DNA from: Linepithema humile
Taxonomy: Eukaryota > Arthropoda > Insecta > Hymenoptera > Formicidae
Length of the DNA stretch: 64,000 nt
Assembly: GCF_040581485.1 (NCBI RefSeq)
Contig: NC_090128.1
Span: 33,324,931-33,388,930, forward strand
Reading direction: 5' to 3'
Of the stretch, positions 36,000 to 50,900 are shown one piece after another (position 1 is the first letter of the stretch; every line of letters starts with the position of its first letter). The position numbers and the translations under genes are program-made. Under the pieces are notes generated by a model. That model was given only the letters and a program-made list of their open reading frames with translations. It was not told the DNA's origin and did not search any database.

Positions 36000-38900
36000 A
36001 GATCCTGTTTAGAAATATTTTGAAAATGCATTCTCCGGCAACTTACGAGCTAAAACTTTCCTTCTCAAAAATTTCCAGAGAAGCTTAATTTTACAAAGAG
36101 ATTTTGTAAAAAAAAGATTTCCTTTCTCATCAATGTTTCACAACGAATTAAAACTTCTCTTCCAGCGCTGAATATGGGACGCATGTATGATAACCAGTTT
36201 TTCGACTTCACTATAAGTCGATACTTCGTGCGGGTCGTGCAGTTTTTAACGAGATTGCTGTTTTGCAACGCGGGAAAGTTTATCTTTCTACTCTCTCTTC
36301 GCTGCGCTACGTTATAATGTATATCTTCTGCAGCTCCACAATGTTCGCCTCCGCGATGCGTAGAAATTTTACCTGCAATGTAGTTGTTAACCATCCAATT
36401 ACTCGCATCCAATATCGGACAAAATTAAGAAGGAAGTTGTTAGCGTCGCGCGATATCAAATGTACTATGTACATCCACGTTTTGTCAATTTGAAGTGTGC
36501 TCTTTTTTTATTCGCCAACAGATATTAATACGCAGCGTTCTCATTAGTATATGATCCGTACGTGAGTTTTGCGGCATCAATTTAAACTGCCCATTTTACA
36601 AAGGCTAATTAAACGTAAAGTGTATTGACCTAATTAGTATGTAACATTCGCAACGCGTCGTCCCGTAGTCGTGCCTCGTTATACGAAGCATCATTGATGA
36701 CGGATTAAAGCGAATTCCATATTCGGGACAATTAGCAGTATAATCGTGCTCTCTCCCTGATCGTCGCCGCCTGCATTGCTCGAGCCGAAATTAATTAATC
36801 CACGCCCTTTGACGATGATCGCGCAGTTCCGCGTTTTGACGCGCAAACTAACATATCTGGAAACGTTCCGCGAGCTCTCAATAAGCTTCCGCAGTTAAAT
36901 GTAAGCAGTATGTGCTCTCAACGTACTTAACTCTGTGCGCTACACATCCCTTCTATTTATTAGTTTCCTATGCAATTATTTCTATGCGGCGTATGTTATA
37001 CCGGAAACCGTATATAGTACAATCCACTTTGCACACTCGATTACTAAAGTTTATAATTAAAATCGGATGAATTCCCCACGAAAGCGGAAAAGGAAGTGAA
37101 AAGGGAAGCGAAGGATTGCCTGCGACAATTGTAAATATATTATTATCCTAATTGAATCAATATCAATATTGCATCTCTTCGTGTCAATTAATACCTCAGA
37201 CGTTTCTTGGTTATTCCGCATCGAGTCTTTCCCCCTTTTGTACTCTGCACATGATGCCAAGTACACATATACACAGGCTGATACATCGCGGCGGTATCGT
37301 GTAATTAGAGCGACACGTGCTCAAAGACCTCGCTTCGGCTTCATTGATGAAGTCCGTCGAGTGTCCGTCGCGTTCCGTTTGATCAGCAAAGTACGTGAGC
37401 CATGACTAGGATACAGAAGGCACAGTTATTCTACCGATCGCTGCGGGGAATGTAATATAGCCATTGCTCGAGCAAGCTGTATTCTTTTTGATATGTACGA
37501 AAGAACAAATAAATATAATTAAATGTTCGAGTGTTGTCTCACTCTTTTTATTTTCCTTCAATCTAATGATATTATTTTTTATTCAGTGCTCCACTTTGCC
37601 GATATCACGGCAGAAATTTTTGCGCGCGCACTTGCGTAACACATGTGTCATTAACCTAATTTGATACGTGAAAAACACCGGGCATCTCCTATTCCTATCG
37701 CGTAACCTTTTCAGTAACATTCGAAAAAAGAAACCAACGCGTCGCTGCAATTTGTAATATTCTGTTGTGAAACGCGATATTCCCCGGTGAAAAATTTCGC
37801 AAGTTACACGAAATGTCTGAAATTCCGCGGCACGAAACAAAATGATATCCTACGTGGCTGTAAAATTCGTCCTTATCAGAAGATTCAGGAAATACGATCA
37901 CGAGCGTAACTATCGTAGTTCCGGAAATTTCCGCTCGTCCCGATTGAGTTGTAAAATCCGCCGTGATAAAGTTGTCTATTTCGTCGAAAAATATCACTCC
38001 CTTTCTCGCGTAGCCGCACGATTTCGCGCCCGGTTTTTTAACGCCCAAGAAAAATAATTTTTCGTTCCTTCGCAAAGGGAAAAGTCAGCTGATGTAATTG
38101 GTGAGCGTTGCCCAAGTTGTGCGAGTTTTGCTCGTACAACAGACGGGATACTTGCGCGTATCGTTCGCAAAATGAAGAAAACCGTTAATCAGAAGGTCGT
38201 TAAAAGTTCGACGAGAGGGTTTACGTGCTCACCCTTAATAAGCCGCTACTCGCGATGTCTGGCATCGTGATTGGCCGGCAACCGCTGGTGGAAACAATAT
38301 CAGCGAAATTCCTCGAGTGTAATTCTCCTTTCTTATCTGTGAGAAATTCGATACTGCGCGCGGGGATACGAGCGATCGTTCCAGAGAGTTTATTAAACGA
38401 TTGCAAGATTCGATATGTAGTATTAAGTTATTAATTTCGAGGATTATAAATGCACAATGGATTTTTGTTGTCGATGCGCGCATACGAACATTAAAATTTT
38501 ACGAACTTGTTCACAGAATTAATTTCTATAAATACTGTAGCGCATTATTATTACATTTTGCTCTTGTTGTCGATGGAAAATATTCAGACAATTCGGTATG
38601 TATTTTTATTAAATTGAATGTATGTATTATCCCGCTCGACCAAATGTCATAAACCACGCTCGTAACCTGCGAAAATATTCTACTAGCCGCGGAAAGTTTC
38701 CGTCGTGTTCGCGATATTTCTCCACGAAATAAAGGAAATTTGTAATAAGGGGGTCGTTAAAACTTCGACGAGACTCTTCTTACACTCTTGTAACGAGTCG
38801 TGAAACTTAGTATCGTAACATTTAGTTAGAGCATAGCAATTGAAGTGGCCACGATCTGTATATTAAGAACCCTCTATACAATTCCATGGAATTTTCCGCC

Positions 38901-41900
38901 CATCTCCGCGGAAAATTCTACACGTTAGTAAAATATACTTTTTATCCGTTATATCAGATGTAGCATATAAAAATTCAGAAGCAAGTATCTCTCGTAGTTT
39001 AAAAATCAATTGCTGGAAGAGAAAATATTCTCTTTCTTTCTTTTCGACGTTATATTTTAGCATGAATAGTTTACGTGAAAATAACTTTTATTTTCTAAAA
39101 ACTTCCTTAAAAAATATAAAAATTATAAAATAGCTTATTGTATCGCAAAAAAATGTACCAATATAAATTCTATGCATAGAGAGTCTTGTTTTAGCCGTGG
39201 AAAAACATTGCGGCTTGAGGAAAACGTTGACTGCAAGTATCAGCGGCGCATCACGCATTCTGCGACGAGCCGAGATTCGTTCAGTCGATGATCCACCACG
39301 TGACACCTACATCGATAACATCCGATATAGCATCTGTTTTCCCCGCTAAGATGACTGGATGTATCTAGCTTACAGCATGCGTTTTACCGCGATGTGTGTT
39401 GAATAATGGAAAACTGTATAGAGGTCGTACCGACAGCGAGAAACCGGAGGTTGAGCTCGTGGAGGTGAGCCGAGGGAAGGGTAGGGGAATATCAAATCAA
39501 CGAATTTTACTATTTATTTATGCCAATGTTTCAAACGGACGCTGTATTATTGTCGCGTGTCGTGACACACAAATCTCTGAGCGATAAAAGAAAACTGCGG
39601 GTTTTCTCAATTACAGACTAATTTGAAAAGTTGAATTACTCAGATGAGTTGCTCATATTAAAAAAAATGTATAACTGTACCGCAATTTAAAATATTGCAT
39701 ACGCAATATTAAACTTGTATTCCACTGTCAATTTTCCGCTGCTTTTTCGGAGTCTCGCGACGCGACTCTTACAAGAATAATCCAATAATAATTCTGCTCC
39801 TATTCTATTCTATTCTTTTCAATGATCCCTAACTCGTTGATTAAGCTAGAGCGCGATGAGACCTACCGTGTAAACGAGGGGGCTTGATGAATGCGGATAT
39901 GCATGCGTATACGTACATGCGATTAATTGGCACCCCATAAATCGTTTATTTACCTTGCAAATCATGTTATTAACGCAGTCGCCGCGATTTGTCGGTGTGG
40001 GCTGATCAGTTACAATCTGCTTTCCCTAACAATGGAAACGGAACGGCGAATTTTTAATTATTTTCGCCGGTAGATCATTAGAAAACGTGAGATTGTAAGA
40101 ATATACAATGTAGCCCTGTTAACTAGCAAACGTCAAACAGCAGACCGCGCCAAATTAACTAGGTAGTAATTATATTTTGCATTGCCAAAGCGCCGATTGT
40201 GCAGCATTATTTACGCACGTAACGAATTGTAAATATGGCAAAGTCACGGAATGAAGGTTGATGTCCAATCAACAATACCTGAAGTCCTGCGTGTTTATCG
40301 CAAAATTGTAGGAACTACCGCGTTTTCACATTGAATATCGAACGGAATAAAGCTGTATGATAAATGAACGTCGCAATGTTTCGCGTACCCGGCATATTGG
40401 AAAACAATATAATATAACCATTATGTTCCTACAGGACGAAAATATTAATCATGGCAGCGCTGTTTATATTCCATTAAATTACCATTATTAATTTGGAATG
40501 ACATTCGACACGAGTTTGTATATACGGTGTAAAGGGAACATAAATAAATACCTGTAATCTTTCAGAGAATTCCACTCTCCAAATCTATGTAAATTGCAAA
40601 CAATTTAATTATATTCATAACAAATTATCGACAGATGGTATTTTTACTTAATTTAGAATACATTGCATTTTATTCAAAAATATTTCTATATTATTGGTAA
40701 TTATATTAAAAAATTCTATAAAATTGTAAAAATATATGAACTACTCTCATATTGACGTGAACTCACGTCGCAAATAGATTTCCTCTCGCGTCGTATATTA
40801 TAGGGACGCAGCGGCATTTGCCGAATTTAATCGGCATGCCATAAACTCCATAGCAAGCGCTTATTCTCCTTGGCCTGAAATGTAAACTCGGGAGTAATTT
40901 TCCTACGCAGAATAAAGCATCCGCCTGTATTAAGCGCGCCAAACACGCTTTCAGGCTTCGTCGCGCGCTATAATTTTCCGAATCAAAAGTTAGCTGGAGT
41001 TAACGCAGGGAAAAAAGTCGCGACCGCTCTGGGATTAACTCGCCCGGCCGAAAGCGGACAATTTTTTTTTAAGCATCATTGAAAGTCCGTATATAGTAGT
41101 GCACGAAAAGAAGAGATGCAACAAAAAAAAAGCCATGCAAAAAGACAGATAGAAAAGAGAAAATAGACGAGGAGATGAAAAGGACCGTGAAGATGAATGT
41201 ATTCCAACATTAGCTAATTAAGAACATACGTTGATGAGGCTGCAATTGAAATGCAATTAAATGAGCGAATTCCGGCGCATATGTCAAAGATAGAAAGGAG
41301 AGTATACAAATAGTGCTTTAAAGTAGGGAAGAATAGTAATGAGCGGAGATGCGAATATTCCTGAAATTTCTATAATTTGTACTGACGTAATTCCGTAAAA
41401 GAAAATTACAACGATCGTTGTAGTTAATATTATTGAAGCTTTAAGCAATTATGCATTAACATTTCTCTGTTAAATAGAAATTATCTGAACTGTATGGGAT
41501 AGATGTAAAATTAAATAGAAATTACTTGCTCCACTTGTTGTATCGTTAATGCGAACATACAATTTCGTTAACGAGAAAGGAAAATGTACACTTTTGCAGC
41601 AAGCATATCCGATTTCACGCCGGGCGATCTCTCTTACGGTAAACTCTCATCTTTCTCACTCTCTTTTTCGGGAATCTTCATCCCCGCTCGGCTTTCACGA
41701 GACGTCCGCGAGGTTCCTCGAAGCGTAACCACAGGGCTGCTATCGTTTCGTCTGCGCGTGACGCGCGCGCCTCGTAAAACTCAATCGGGCGGTAGCGAAG
41801 CGTCTTCTCGCGAGAAATTCAACAAGGGTAATTTAGCGCTGAGCCGTATAACGGCCACGCGCATCGGTGTCGTCGTTACTCTCCCCGGACGTCCGTGCTG

Positions 41901-44900
41901 CGCTTGGAAAAACTTCCGCGTATCCGCTGTCGTCCTTTCATCCTGGCCGGGTCTGTAATCACCGCCGCGTTTGCGGGTGAGTAACTCATTATCGTCAGCC
42001 GCGTCGCGTTAAGTCCCGGCCGGTTTAACGACGGATAGCTGTGTTTTCGCGGCCGCGTATAATTGAAAAGGGAATACGTCCATACGTTCCTCGTGAATAT
42101 ACTGTTTGAGAAAGATGATTGGACAGTTACGTGACCGTTGCGAATATCGGACCGTGTAATCTAATACTATGAAAAACCGTTTCCTCTTTTTTTCTCCTTT
42201 TTTACGAGCGCAAACGAAACGTCAAACGAAATGTTCGAGGGTGCGATGTTTGGGATAGCGTGTCGCCGGGAAATTTTTCTAATTTGAAACGCGGCGCTGT
42301 CACGCGATTTCGTTCAATTAATTCGACCTAACCTCTAATTTAGTAATTACCGAGAGTGCTTTAATAATCATTATCACGCATTATTTGTGAGCCACGAGAT
42401 TTTCCCACTTCTCTCGCGCGCTGAAACAATTCTTTCGCTTCCCATTGAGTTCGCGACGATGAGTCCAGACAAGGGCTAATTAAAGCTTTCTAAGCGACTT
42501 ACGATGAATCGAATTAAATTATTATTAACGGCAGACAATTCTCCGATCGACAAGTGCTCTCTGCTAATTGCTTATCGCGAATGAGAGAGATAATAAGGAT
42601 AATGAAGATAAAGATTGGACACCCAGAGGGATATCCGCTTCCAAGGGCATCCGGCTCCACGGGCGAGCAGACGACGAATGAGAATAACTTTCAGGAGTTG
42701 GCGCATAACGACGTCTAACGAGAAACCCGGGCATGAATATTCCAAGTGGACCAACGAGGAATCCGCGACCCGTTTCTGGCTCCGTGATGTCCCGCGACGG
42801 CTTTTCCATCTTCCCCTTCCACAGAGTTTTTCGCCGAGAGTTTTGCACGATGTGACGGTTAGGAATTAAAAAGCAAGCGATAAAAAAACAATCGCTGAAA
42901 AGATTCAAGGATTTTTTTCCCGTGCGAAATCGATCGATTTTCTTCGCGGCGCGGTCGATCGGATCATTAAAAGGCGAATCTAAGGATTCGAGGGGAAACT
43001 TTCTTCGACGAAACAGGAGCTAGCGACACAACGGCTCTATGTGAGATTAAAGGAAGAATCCCGGCGGACACAAAAGTGGACATCGGATCTATTTGCGGAT
43101 ACGGAGCACTCACCTTATCGCGCTGCATCCGCCCGTCGCGCTGCTCCACGACCGTTCGCCACGATACGATACGATACGCCGGCCATTCTGACAGGACTAT
43201 TATGACCAACAGAGCGCGCGCTCTCTTTTTCCCGTTCATTTTTTTTCCTTCTTTTGAAAAACAAGCCATATCTTGACATATCGCGCGACCAGAATCATCG
43301 TGAAATGAGTTGAAAACGACAAACGTAGAATTCCAGAACATGGGAAACGTGTGTCAAAGGGAGGAGAAAAAAAAAAGTACGATCATTATGAAAATATCAC
43401 GGGGCGCGATACTACCGCGTATCACGAAACGCATCCGCGTCCCGTCGCGTTATTATTGCGCGATATAGACGTTGCCATTTGACCCAGTTGCTTTGTGCAA
43501 ATTTTTTTACAATTTGTCGCAATAATTAAAAAGAGAACCTTTTATGATATTAAAAAACAACAAGGTTAAAAAACGCTGCATACATGCGCAATAATTTTTC
43601 GCGCAAAAACAATCACTTTTTACCGTCATTCGCTCCACGTTAACAATATGTTAATAAAAGATAAATATTTGGCAAATAGTTCTATACGCCAAGCTTTCGT
43701 CGTACAGGTCATCGCATCCGTAAACCATCGATCATCCCCTGCTCGGTGACTCGACCCGCTTACGGTCGAGTTTTTGCGCGCTTCTCCGTATCGTCGTATT
43801 AATTTCATTATGGAAATTCGCGCGGTGCGCCGTGCAACTCTCTATGTTTAGATTGTCGCATGTAAAGCGGTCTTAAAAGAATCACCGTCCAAGTATTCAC
43901 ATCCCGCCTCTTTCGCGTGCGTCCACATGCGTGGAGAGCACGCGACGAAGGTTTCCGCTTCCTCCTACACTCCCGCGTTATAATTACCAACACCATCGCC
44001 GCCAACGTCGCTGCTCTTGTTATTTCTGCCGCGGGATTAACCATGATCGATCGACGGCGGGAGGAACGCGAAATCGCCACTTCGACGATAATTATGTACA
44101 CAGTGCATCGTGCTGTAATTGGTTGATGGTGTAATCGCGGATAATGGCGAGATCGAAGCGCGAACGTTATAAAATTAATCTCCCGATGTCAACAAACGTG
44201 ACATAGATTATTACAGCTTTCATTAGTTCTGAAAAAAAATTGAATGTGCTAGCGATCTTCTCCGAAAACAAAGAAAAATATGATAAAAGAGTGATTTGTT
44301 TTCGAACTGAGTAAACTACAGTGAATATTTTTTGCATGATAAAACATTATGTTACAAATTGAAAATGGTATCAAATAGAAAGAAATGTGTAAATACTTTT
44401 TACGTAAAAATCAACATCATTTCATACATATTCATTAGTGCGTCAAGAGAGAAATTTTCTACTTAATATAACCCGATGAAATTAACTTGATAAACTTAAT
44501 ATAAATTTGATCAAAAGCAAACAGAATCTGTTTATATTTTCAAAGTTTTATTTGGAAAATACGTATAAAATGTGTTTTATATGATATTATTTTTCCGTCG
44601 CAGTAAAACTGCAATAATTATGTAGAGGAGAATAATATACAAAAATGTTTCACATACATCTGATATTTTTCCGTAATTCGCAAACATGCAACGGTAAATA
44701 AATGCAGCGATCGCTGAAAACGCGCAACGCCACGCCACGGATCGCCGTTACGGCAAATTCGGTGACAGCAAGACGCATAGCGAGACGTCCTAATTTCGAG
44801 ATGAAAATGCCAGCACGAACGAGCAACACAATGCACGTCCTCGAGATCAAATAACGATGGCAGGAATATCCATCCGTTCTGCCCGGCGTCTCTCTCCCTC

Positions 44901-47900
44901 CTTTTCGTTTCGCGCATAGCAATAGGAAAGATATATCTTACGCATCGCGAAGTCCTTTTTATTCATCATACATGTCTCGTCTTCTATCCCACTAGCGCTC
45001 TCCCAGCTGTCTTATCGCGTCACTCTCCTTTCGTTCCCCGAGCGCGAATATAATAGCCCCCTTTCCACTCGTGGTATCTTTCAACTACGACACCCCTTCT
45101 CTCCCCCTCATCTCTCCACCGCGTAGTCTCTATCTCTGGCCACTCTGGCAATTTCGACTCGCGAGTGCGTCGGGCATACGTAAGATTGTTTGCGTCCTTG
45201 AAGGCGCAATTCCGCGACGGCGCACGGACCATTGTCTTGTCCTGCCGGCTTAATTGGACGTTTCGCAAAGTAAATTTCCCGGCCTGACGGCAGATAATGC
45301 TAATTAGCCCCCGCAGTCTGGGTTAATTCTGCGGGTCTGAAACTGTTTGAGGCTCCTCCCCTCCTACCCCTCCCGCTCTTCTGCCGCTCTCAGCAATTTA
45401 CTTTGGGGAGTTTGAAGAAATCCTTCACCGCATCGCTGATATCGTCAGACGCGATCGACGTTTGCGCAAATAATGAGTTTCGCGTTCCTGCCGATCGCCT
45501 CTGGCGATCGCTTAATGCGTTATTAAGTGTTATATCATTTCGTTAGTATAAACATTATTTTATTGAAATATCAATTTGTCCAATTCTTTATTATTTTCAA
45601 TACCATTCGTGCAATTTTTCCGTTTAAATAGTCACAAAATTGAACTTGCGATTGAAAAATATTCCGATATTATAATTAATTGCAGTACGTGTACGTTGTT
45701 TTTGATCATTTTTGATTGTTAAACTTTCATCCGACAAAATTCCATTCTTCCGGATTCTTCGTTCCAGAACAAAGGGAATAATTTCGCCCTCTCGCAGCAA
45801 GCTGTCAAGTGGTTCGCGCGTACTCCGTTCGGGCGTACAAAACGCGATCCTTCACGAAGAAGAACAAAAACGCCCGACCGCCTGCAACGCACGGTCGCCC
45901 CTAAGCGGCTCGACAGGAGCAGCTCTCCGGGACAGCCGGCGGGGGTCGCAACACTTTATTTCTCAGCCGGCTATCTTGATTCGTCTGCTCACGAATCCGT
46001 GCGCGATCGAACCGACCGCTCCGTTCTCCCTTCTCCCGAGGTTCGCAAACCCGCTCTCGCCCACTTGCCACCGCGCAAAGCTTCGGATACGGACACTCGC
46101 GATACGAGATACCCTTGTCAAGCCTGGCTGGCCCGCCCGTCACCCCCCCTCCGTTATCCTCCGCTCGAGTCTGACCCCTGCTCTGCCGGTATTCCTTACC
46201 CTCTCCCCCTCCCTCCCTCCCCCCTCCGGCCGTCGTGTCTCGAGAGAATTTCACGATACCTCGCGCTCGACGTGGCCCATCGATTCGAAAGTGTCTTCGG
46301 ATCCTGAAATCGGGATGCGCGCGAAGCGGCGGGGCAAAGGCAGGTCGAGTAAGCTTGAGACAGGATTCAGGGAATCGCACTAAATCCAATTACTTCCGAG
46401 ACTCCTGGAGGTGATGTATACGAGACATTTCGCGAGGAATACAGGAGAGAGAGAAGGGGAAAAAAGTCTAAAGTCCCTACCGATTCCTGTCGGAATTACG
46501 GGCTTTGCGGTATTTCGTGCGCCGAGCGCAGGGTTTACATCGAGCGAGAAGAGGCGATACGCGGAAACTGCAAAGAGAGAGGGAGAGAGAATGTTTGGAA
46601 CGTTTCTGATGTCACGACGCGCGGCACAATCGTGTTGTTGACGAGAAGACGACTCGGCGGGGATCTCCGGAATGCGTGCTCCGAGAGCGTGGATTGTCAC
46701 CGGCGCGGGCATCAAGAACTTGCGGTGGAATGATGAAACGTGATTATGAGCTTGATGTGATTGAACGCGGTACGAGAGAATGCGCGGGCACCGGGCGTTA
46801 AGTTGAGCGAGATGATGGCATTTATTAGAACGATAGATAGTCCCAGAATTTGCGTAATTGAATGCAATGGATGGACGGTAATTAATAATTGCGCTCGTAA
46901 AATAGCAAATTTTGTCAGTTATTATTAGGGAAAAGATTTAATCTTTATTACTAATATATGATAATTAATGAAACTATCTTTTTTTTAGCGCATCGCATAA
47001 ATTTCTCATAAAATGGTTCATATTACATGCAGCGGCATTATATTATGATAAACCAGCTGCTAAAACTATGCAAGGAGGAAATAATTAAATTACTCTAAAC
47101 GCTATTATGAGAAATAAAATAGAGATTTTAAATATAAAATTGCACGAGAAAATGGAAATATGTCAATTTAAGAGTGAATATTTTATAAATAAAAATATAA
47201 TTCTCTCTCTTACTATAAACGTGAAAATATATAATAAAATATTACTCTTCTGATTTTTGAACTTTGTTACACATTTATCCCATTTCACATTTTACTGTAC
47301 ACAAATGCTGGTTTACATACTTTAAAATGCAGTATCCGGAAAATGTATAAACAATATGTATTTAACGTATGATAAAGAAAGGCTTTCAGACGCCAAAGAA
47401 AAAAGTATAAACCTTCTTGTGAAAAGCAGGGATGCGAGTATACTCATTTTTTAACGGCCGGCGTGCATTCTCTCTCTTGTTTTCAACGATCCCGACATGA
47501 GCTTTTAACAGAAACTAGATGTAAATTTCACTTTATGACGCATTCTTCCTCATCTTAAAATTGATTAAAGTTCATTCCACTCTGTACCGCTCATTTTCTC
47601 CGTGTAGTTACGCTCATGAACGAAATAAAAGCCGTTCTTCCTCCCTCAATTTACGACGAGAATAATCTCGGACTGTGATTAAACGGCGAGGCAGATGCGT
47701 TTAAGTGATCGACGAACGAACGTCGGCTAATTTTCTTTAATAATCGCCGTAATTGCTATTCTAGCAAGCCGCTCTTGATGCAGCCCCTTCTGTAACCTAA
47801 TAACTTCGAGCCGGATGCTGGGACGACTAAACCAGTTTCTTGCTTGAAACAAACGTCTAACAAATTTTGCGAAACGCGATGGGAAAACGCCGATAATCGA

Positions 47901-50900
47901 GTTGTCGCCGGCCTTAACCTTCGATAAACAAAGACGGGATCTCGATGGCTGATGCGCGGAGAGTCTTACTTAACGATCTCGAGAGCGAGATCGTGGACGT
48001 CGATCATCGTTAAGGCGATAAGGCGCTTTCACTTAACTTAATCCTTGGAGTAAAAGGTATTAAGGTGAACTAGTTCGTTAGGGATGGAGCGTCATATTGG
48101 AGAAGACACAATCTGGCCCAGCTGGCATATGGTTCTAAACTAAAGACGCAAGTGCGGTAACCCGTTTCGCCCGTTCCGGCGGATCACGCTTTGATTTCCC
48201 TCCGCTTTGTAAGAAATACACGGCGCGCGCCGCGCAAAAATTGCAATCAGTTAATTTAAATTGTTTTTCCGAGAAATTGCAAAATCTATTTAATTCGCAA
48301 CAAATTTTTATAGTCAATTATCGGTTTTCCAATTCAGACGGAAAATTTTAAATCAACGCTCCAATTATTAAAATCTATTAATTCTGCAATACATTCACGA
48401 GAGGTAGAAACGGTGCGCGATACTCTCTACTAGACTTCCAGTGATACAGCGGCAGTGGCCATAACACGAAACCTGGCGCTCCAATAACATCGAGTCTAAC
48501 AAGTTCAACTATACAGTCCCTTTGCAACGCGTCTATTTTTCGCCATGGGGCAACGGCGTCGCGATGGCGCGAGCACAAAGTTAACTCTCTCTCTCTCTCT
48601 TTCTCTCTGCGCTTCCTCGCACAAAGCCACATCGGGCTCGGCGAGCGTAACGAACGTGTGCAACGTGGCGCCGTGCACACGAAAATTAGCTGGTAGTTAG
48701 GCGATCGTAAAACTTGCCGGGCCGTTGGATTCGCCCGCACGCGTTTCCGGAAACCGCCGTGTACTTTTCGGTCCCGGTCGTGATAGACACGCGAGCGCGG
48801 TAGCCGGCGACGACCGCAATCCGTGACCCGGGCGTGCCCGATGAGTGGAAGGACGCGAAAGTACCCGGGGCCGTCGGACGTCCTCGTGAGTGCACTCCAG
48901 TTCCCCGGGACGATATTCAGTCCCCGCCCTTCGTCCTGACCCGGCCCGGCTTTTCTGCGCTCTTCAGCGCCCTTATCTACTCCCGCCGCGTAACTCGGAA
49001 AGTTTTCCTCGGTCGCAAGTTTCGCGGCGCGCCTCTTCCACATATCCTGCCAACCTTACATTTATCCCGGAGTAAACTCGGAATCGGTTTGCGGGCTGTT
49101 CGCGGATCTAACTTCAGCGAAATGCCGATTATGCGTGCGGAACTTGAAACGTGAGATGGATTTGCAGATGCGCTTATCAACGTAATATATTTTCCGCTAT
49201 TAATTTTCCAATATTATAATATATTATTCCTTTTTCGGAGAACGTTATCGAAGATTATTCAGCGATGTAATCCGAAAACAAACTGGCGATCTGAACTTCA
49301 AGCCGAAGCGCTGATATTATTATTATAAATGACGGGCGATAGGAAACTCACCAGCCATCGCTCACCCCGATCGTTTTCCAGCTTGTAGCAAAGCACGAAA
49401 TGCCCGGGGGCGATAAAAGCCGCGCAAACATCGACTGGCAGCAATCCGCGCAGCTTCGGCGCATTGCCTGACAACGAATTGCGGTAGTGCCAGCAACAAC
49501 TACCGGTTCTTTCGGTCTTCGCTCGGGGTCCGGAATACGGTCACGTTAACGGTAGTCGTTCCGGCGTTCCTGCGGAAGCGACGGGAGATCCAGTGGAAGC
49601 CGGCCAGGCCACAATAGATCCTAGCGAGTGGATTTCCAGCCGGCGCACAATGGTCCCGCAGCCCTTTCGCCGGTCAAAATCGTTTTGCACTCTTGCCGCG
49701 ATTTGGCTCCTACGCCAACTTATTCCTTCCGGTCAAGGATGATGCCATGGCCATTTGCGGAGACATTCGCGAACTCTTCCCTTCCGCCTCGAAAGTAATT
49801 TTGTCGAACTGTACGCGTCATTTCTTTCTCGATATAACTTAGCATAGTGATTCAAGAAAATTTATTATTCATTCTTATTGTATAATGGATTTTTTTTGCG
49901 AGCATTTACAAAGATTTTATCAACGGCGTATCCGTTATTAATTTTACTGTAATCAATTACGAGATAACTTAAAAATTACGACTTTGGCTCAAATTATTCA
50001 AATAAATTAATAAAATTGTTTTCATTAATTTATATCAATTACGAGATGTTTTTAGAGGGATTTCAGTTTCTGCAAGTTGTAATGTAATTGATAATTTAAA
50101 GTATTAAGAATATTTAAAGGATATATCGCGGTATTATACGGGGAGTTAACTGTTGCAAGACCATCGAAACGTATCGGCAAAAATAAGACAAACACACTGC
50201 GGCCATTGTTTCGCGATCTGACGAACGGTGAAAGCTAACGGGATCGTTTCCTCGGGCGTTATATCCGCGCGTCTACTGAAAACCGATCCCGCGATAATAG
50301 CAGAATAATCAATCGCGATCGTCCGTTCCGTTCGTTGCATTCGTGTTTGCGAATGCGGCTGAAATCCCAGTCTACGTTTAAAAAACACACGCCTGATTTA
50401 ATCTAAGTGCGAACGCGTGTACAGGACGATAAGCAAACTAAATAAAGCCGGGCCGACTGGTAATTGAAAAATATTGGCGGCCCGCGTTAACCCGCCACGT
50501 AGAATACGGAAATCAAGCGGCGAAACCGGCCGGATCCAACACATATTTTTTCATTATCCGTCGCGCGCGTGTTTCCGCACGGTACGTCTATGCGGCGGAC
50601 GGCTCGCTGGAATCGCATTACGACATTATGTTTGCCTCGGCCCTTCCGCAGACGGGGAGAAAGAGAGAGAGAGAAAAAAAAGCGTCTATTGAGTGGTAAT
50701 CGCGGTAAATGAATCCGTGAGTACGTATGTACGGAAATCCGCCGGTGCGTCTCGCTTAATATCGTTAATATGAAAAGAGAAAATGTAATATTTCAGTTAA
50801 ATTTTTATAATGTGTGTATGTGTGTATGCACAGCGATAATTTGATCCGGCGGTGAATACAGACGGACAAAATTATGGACTGGAATCTCAAATAAACTCGA

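Noticed and set aside
41584..41958. 124-codon plus-strand frame
   Set aside because: CpG-rich chance frame; composition Ser/Arg-rich without motifs.
43749..43775. 8-bp stem followed by TTTTT, like a bacterial terminator
   Set aside because: The window is eukaryotic intron. There is no transcript on that strand for it to end, and such structures arise by chance in 43 kb.
45712..46383. 223-codon plus-strand frame
   Set aside because: The block is GC-rich and stop-poor; long frames also exist on the opposite strand (45901-46389) and in another plus frame. The peptide is Ser/Pro/Arg-rich with no domain and no splice context.
48378..49043. 221-codon minus-strand frame
   Set aside because: It sits in a CpG-dense block with overlapping frames on both strands. 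The peptide is Arg-rich, looks like random GC-rich translation, and crosses a CT microsatellite.
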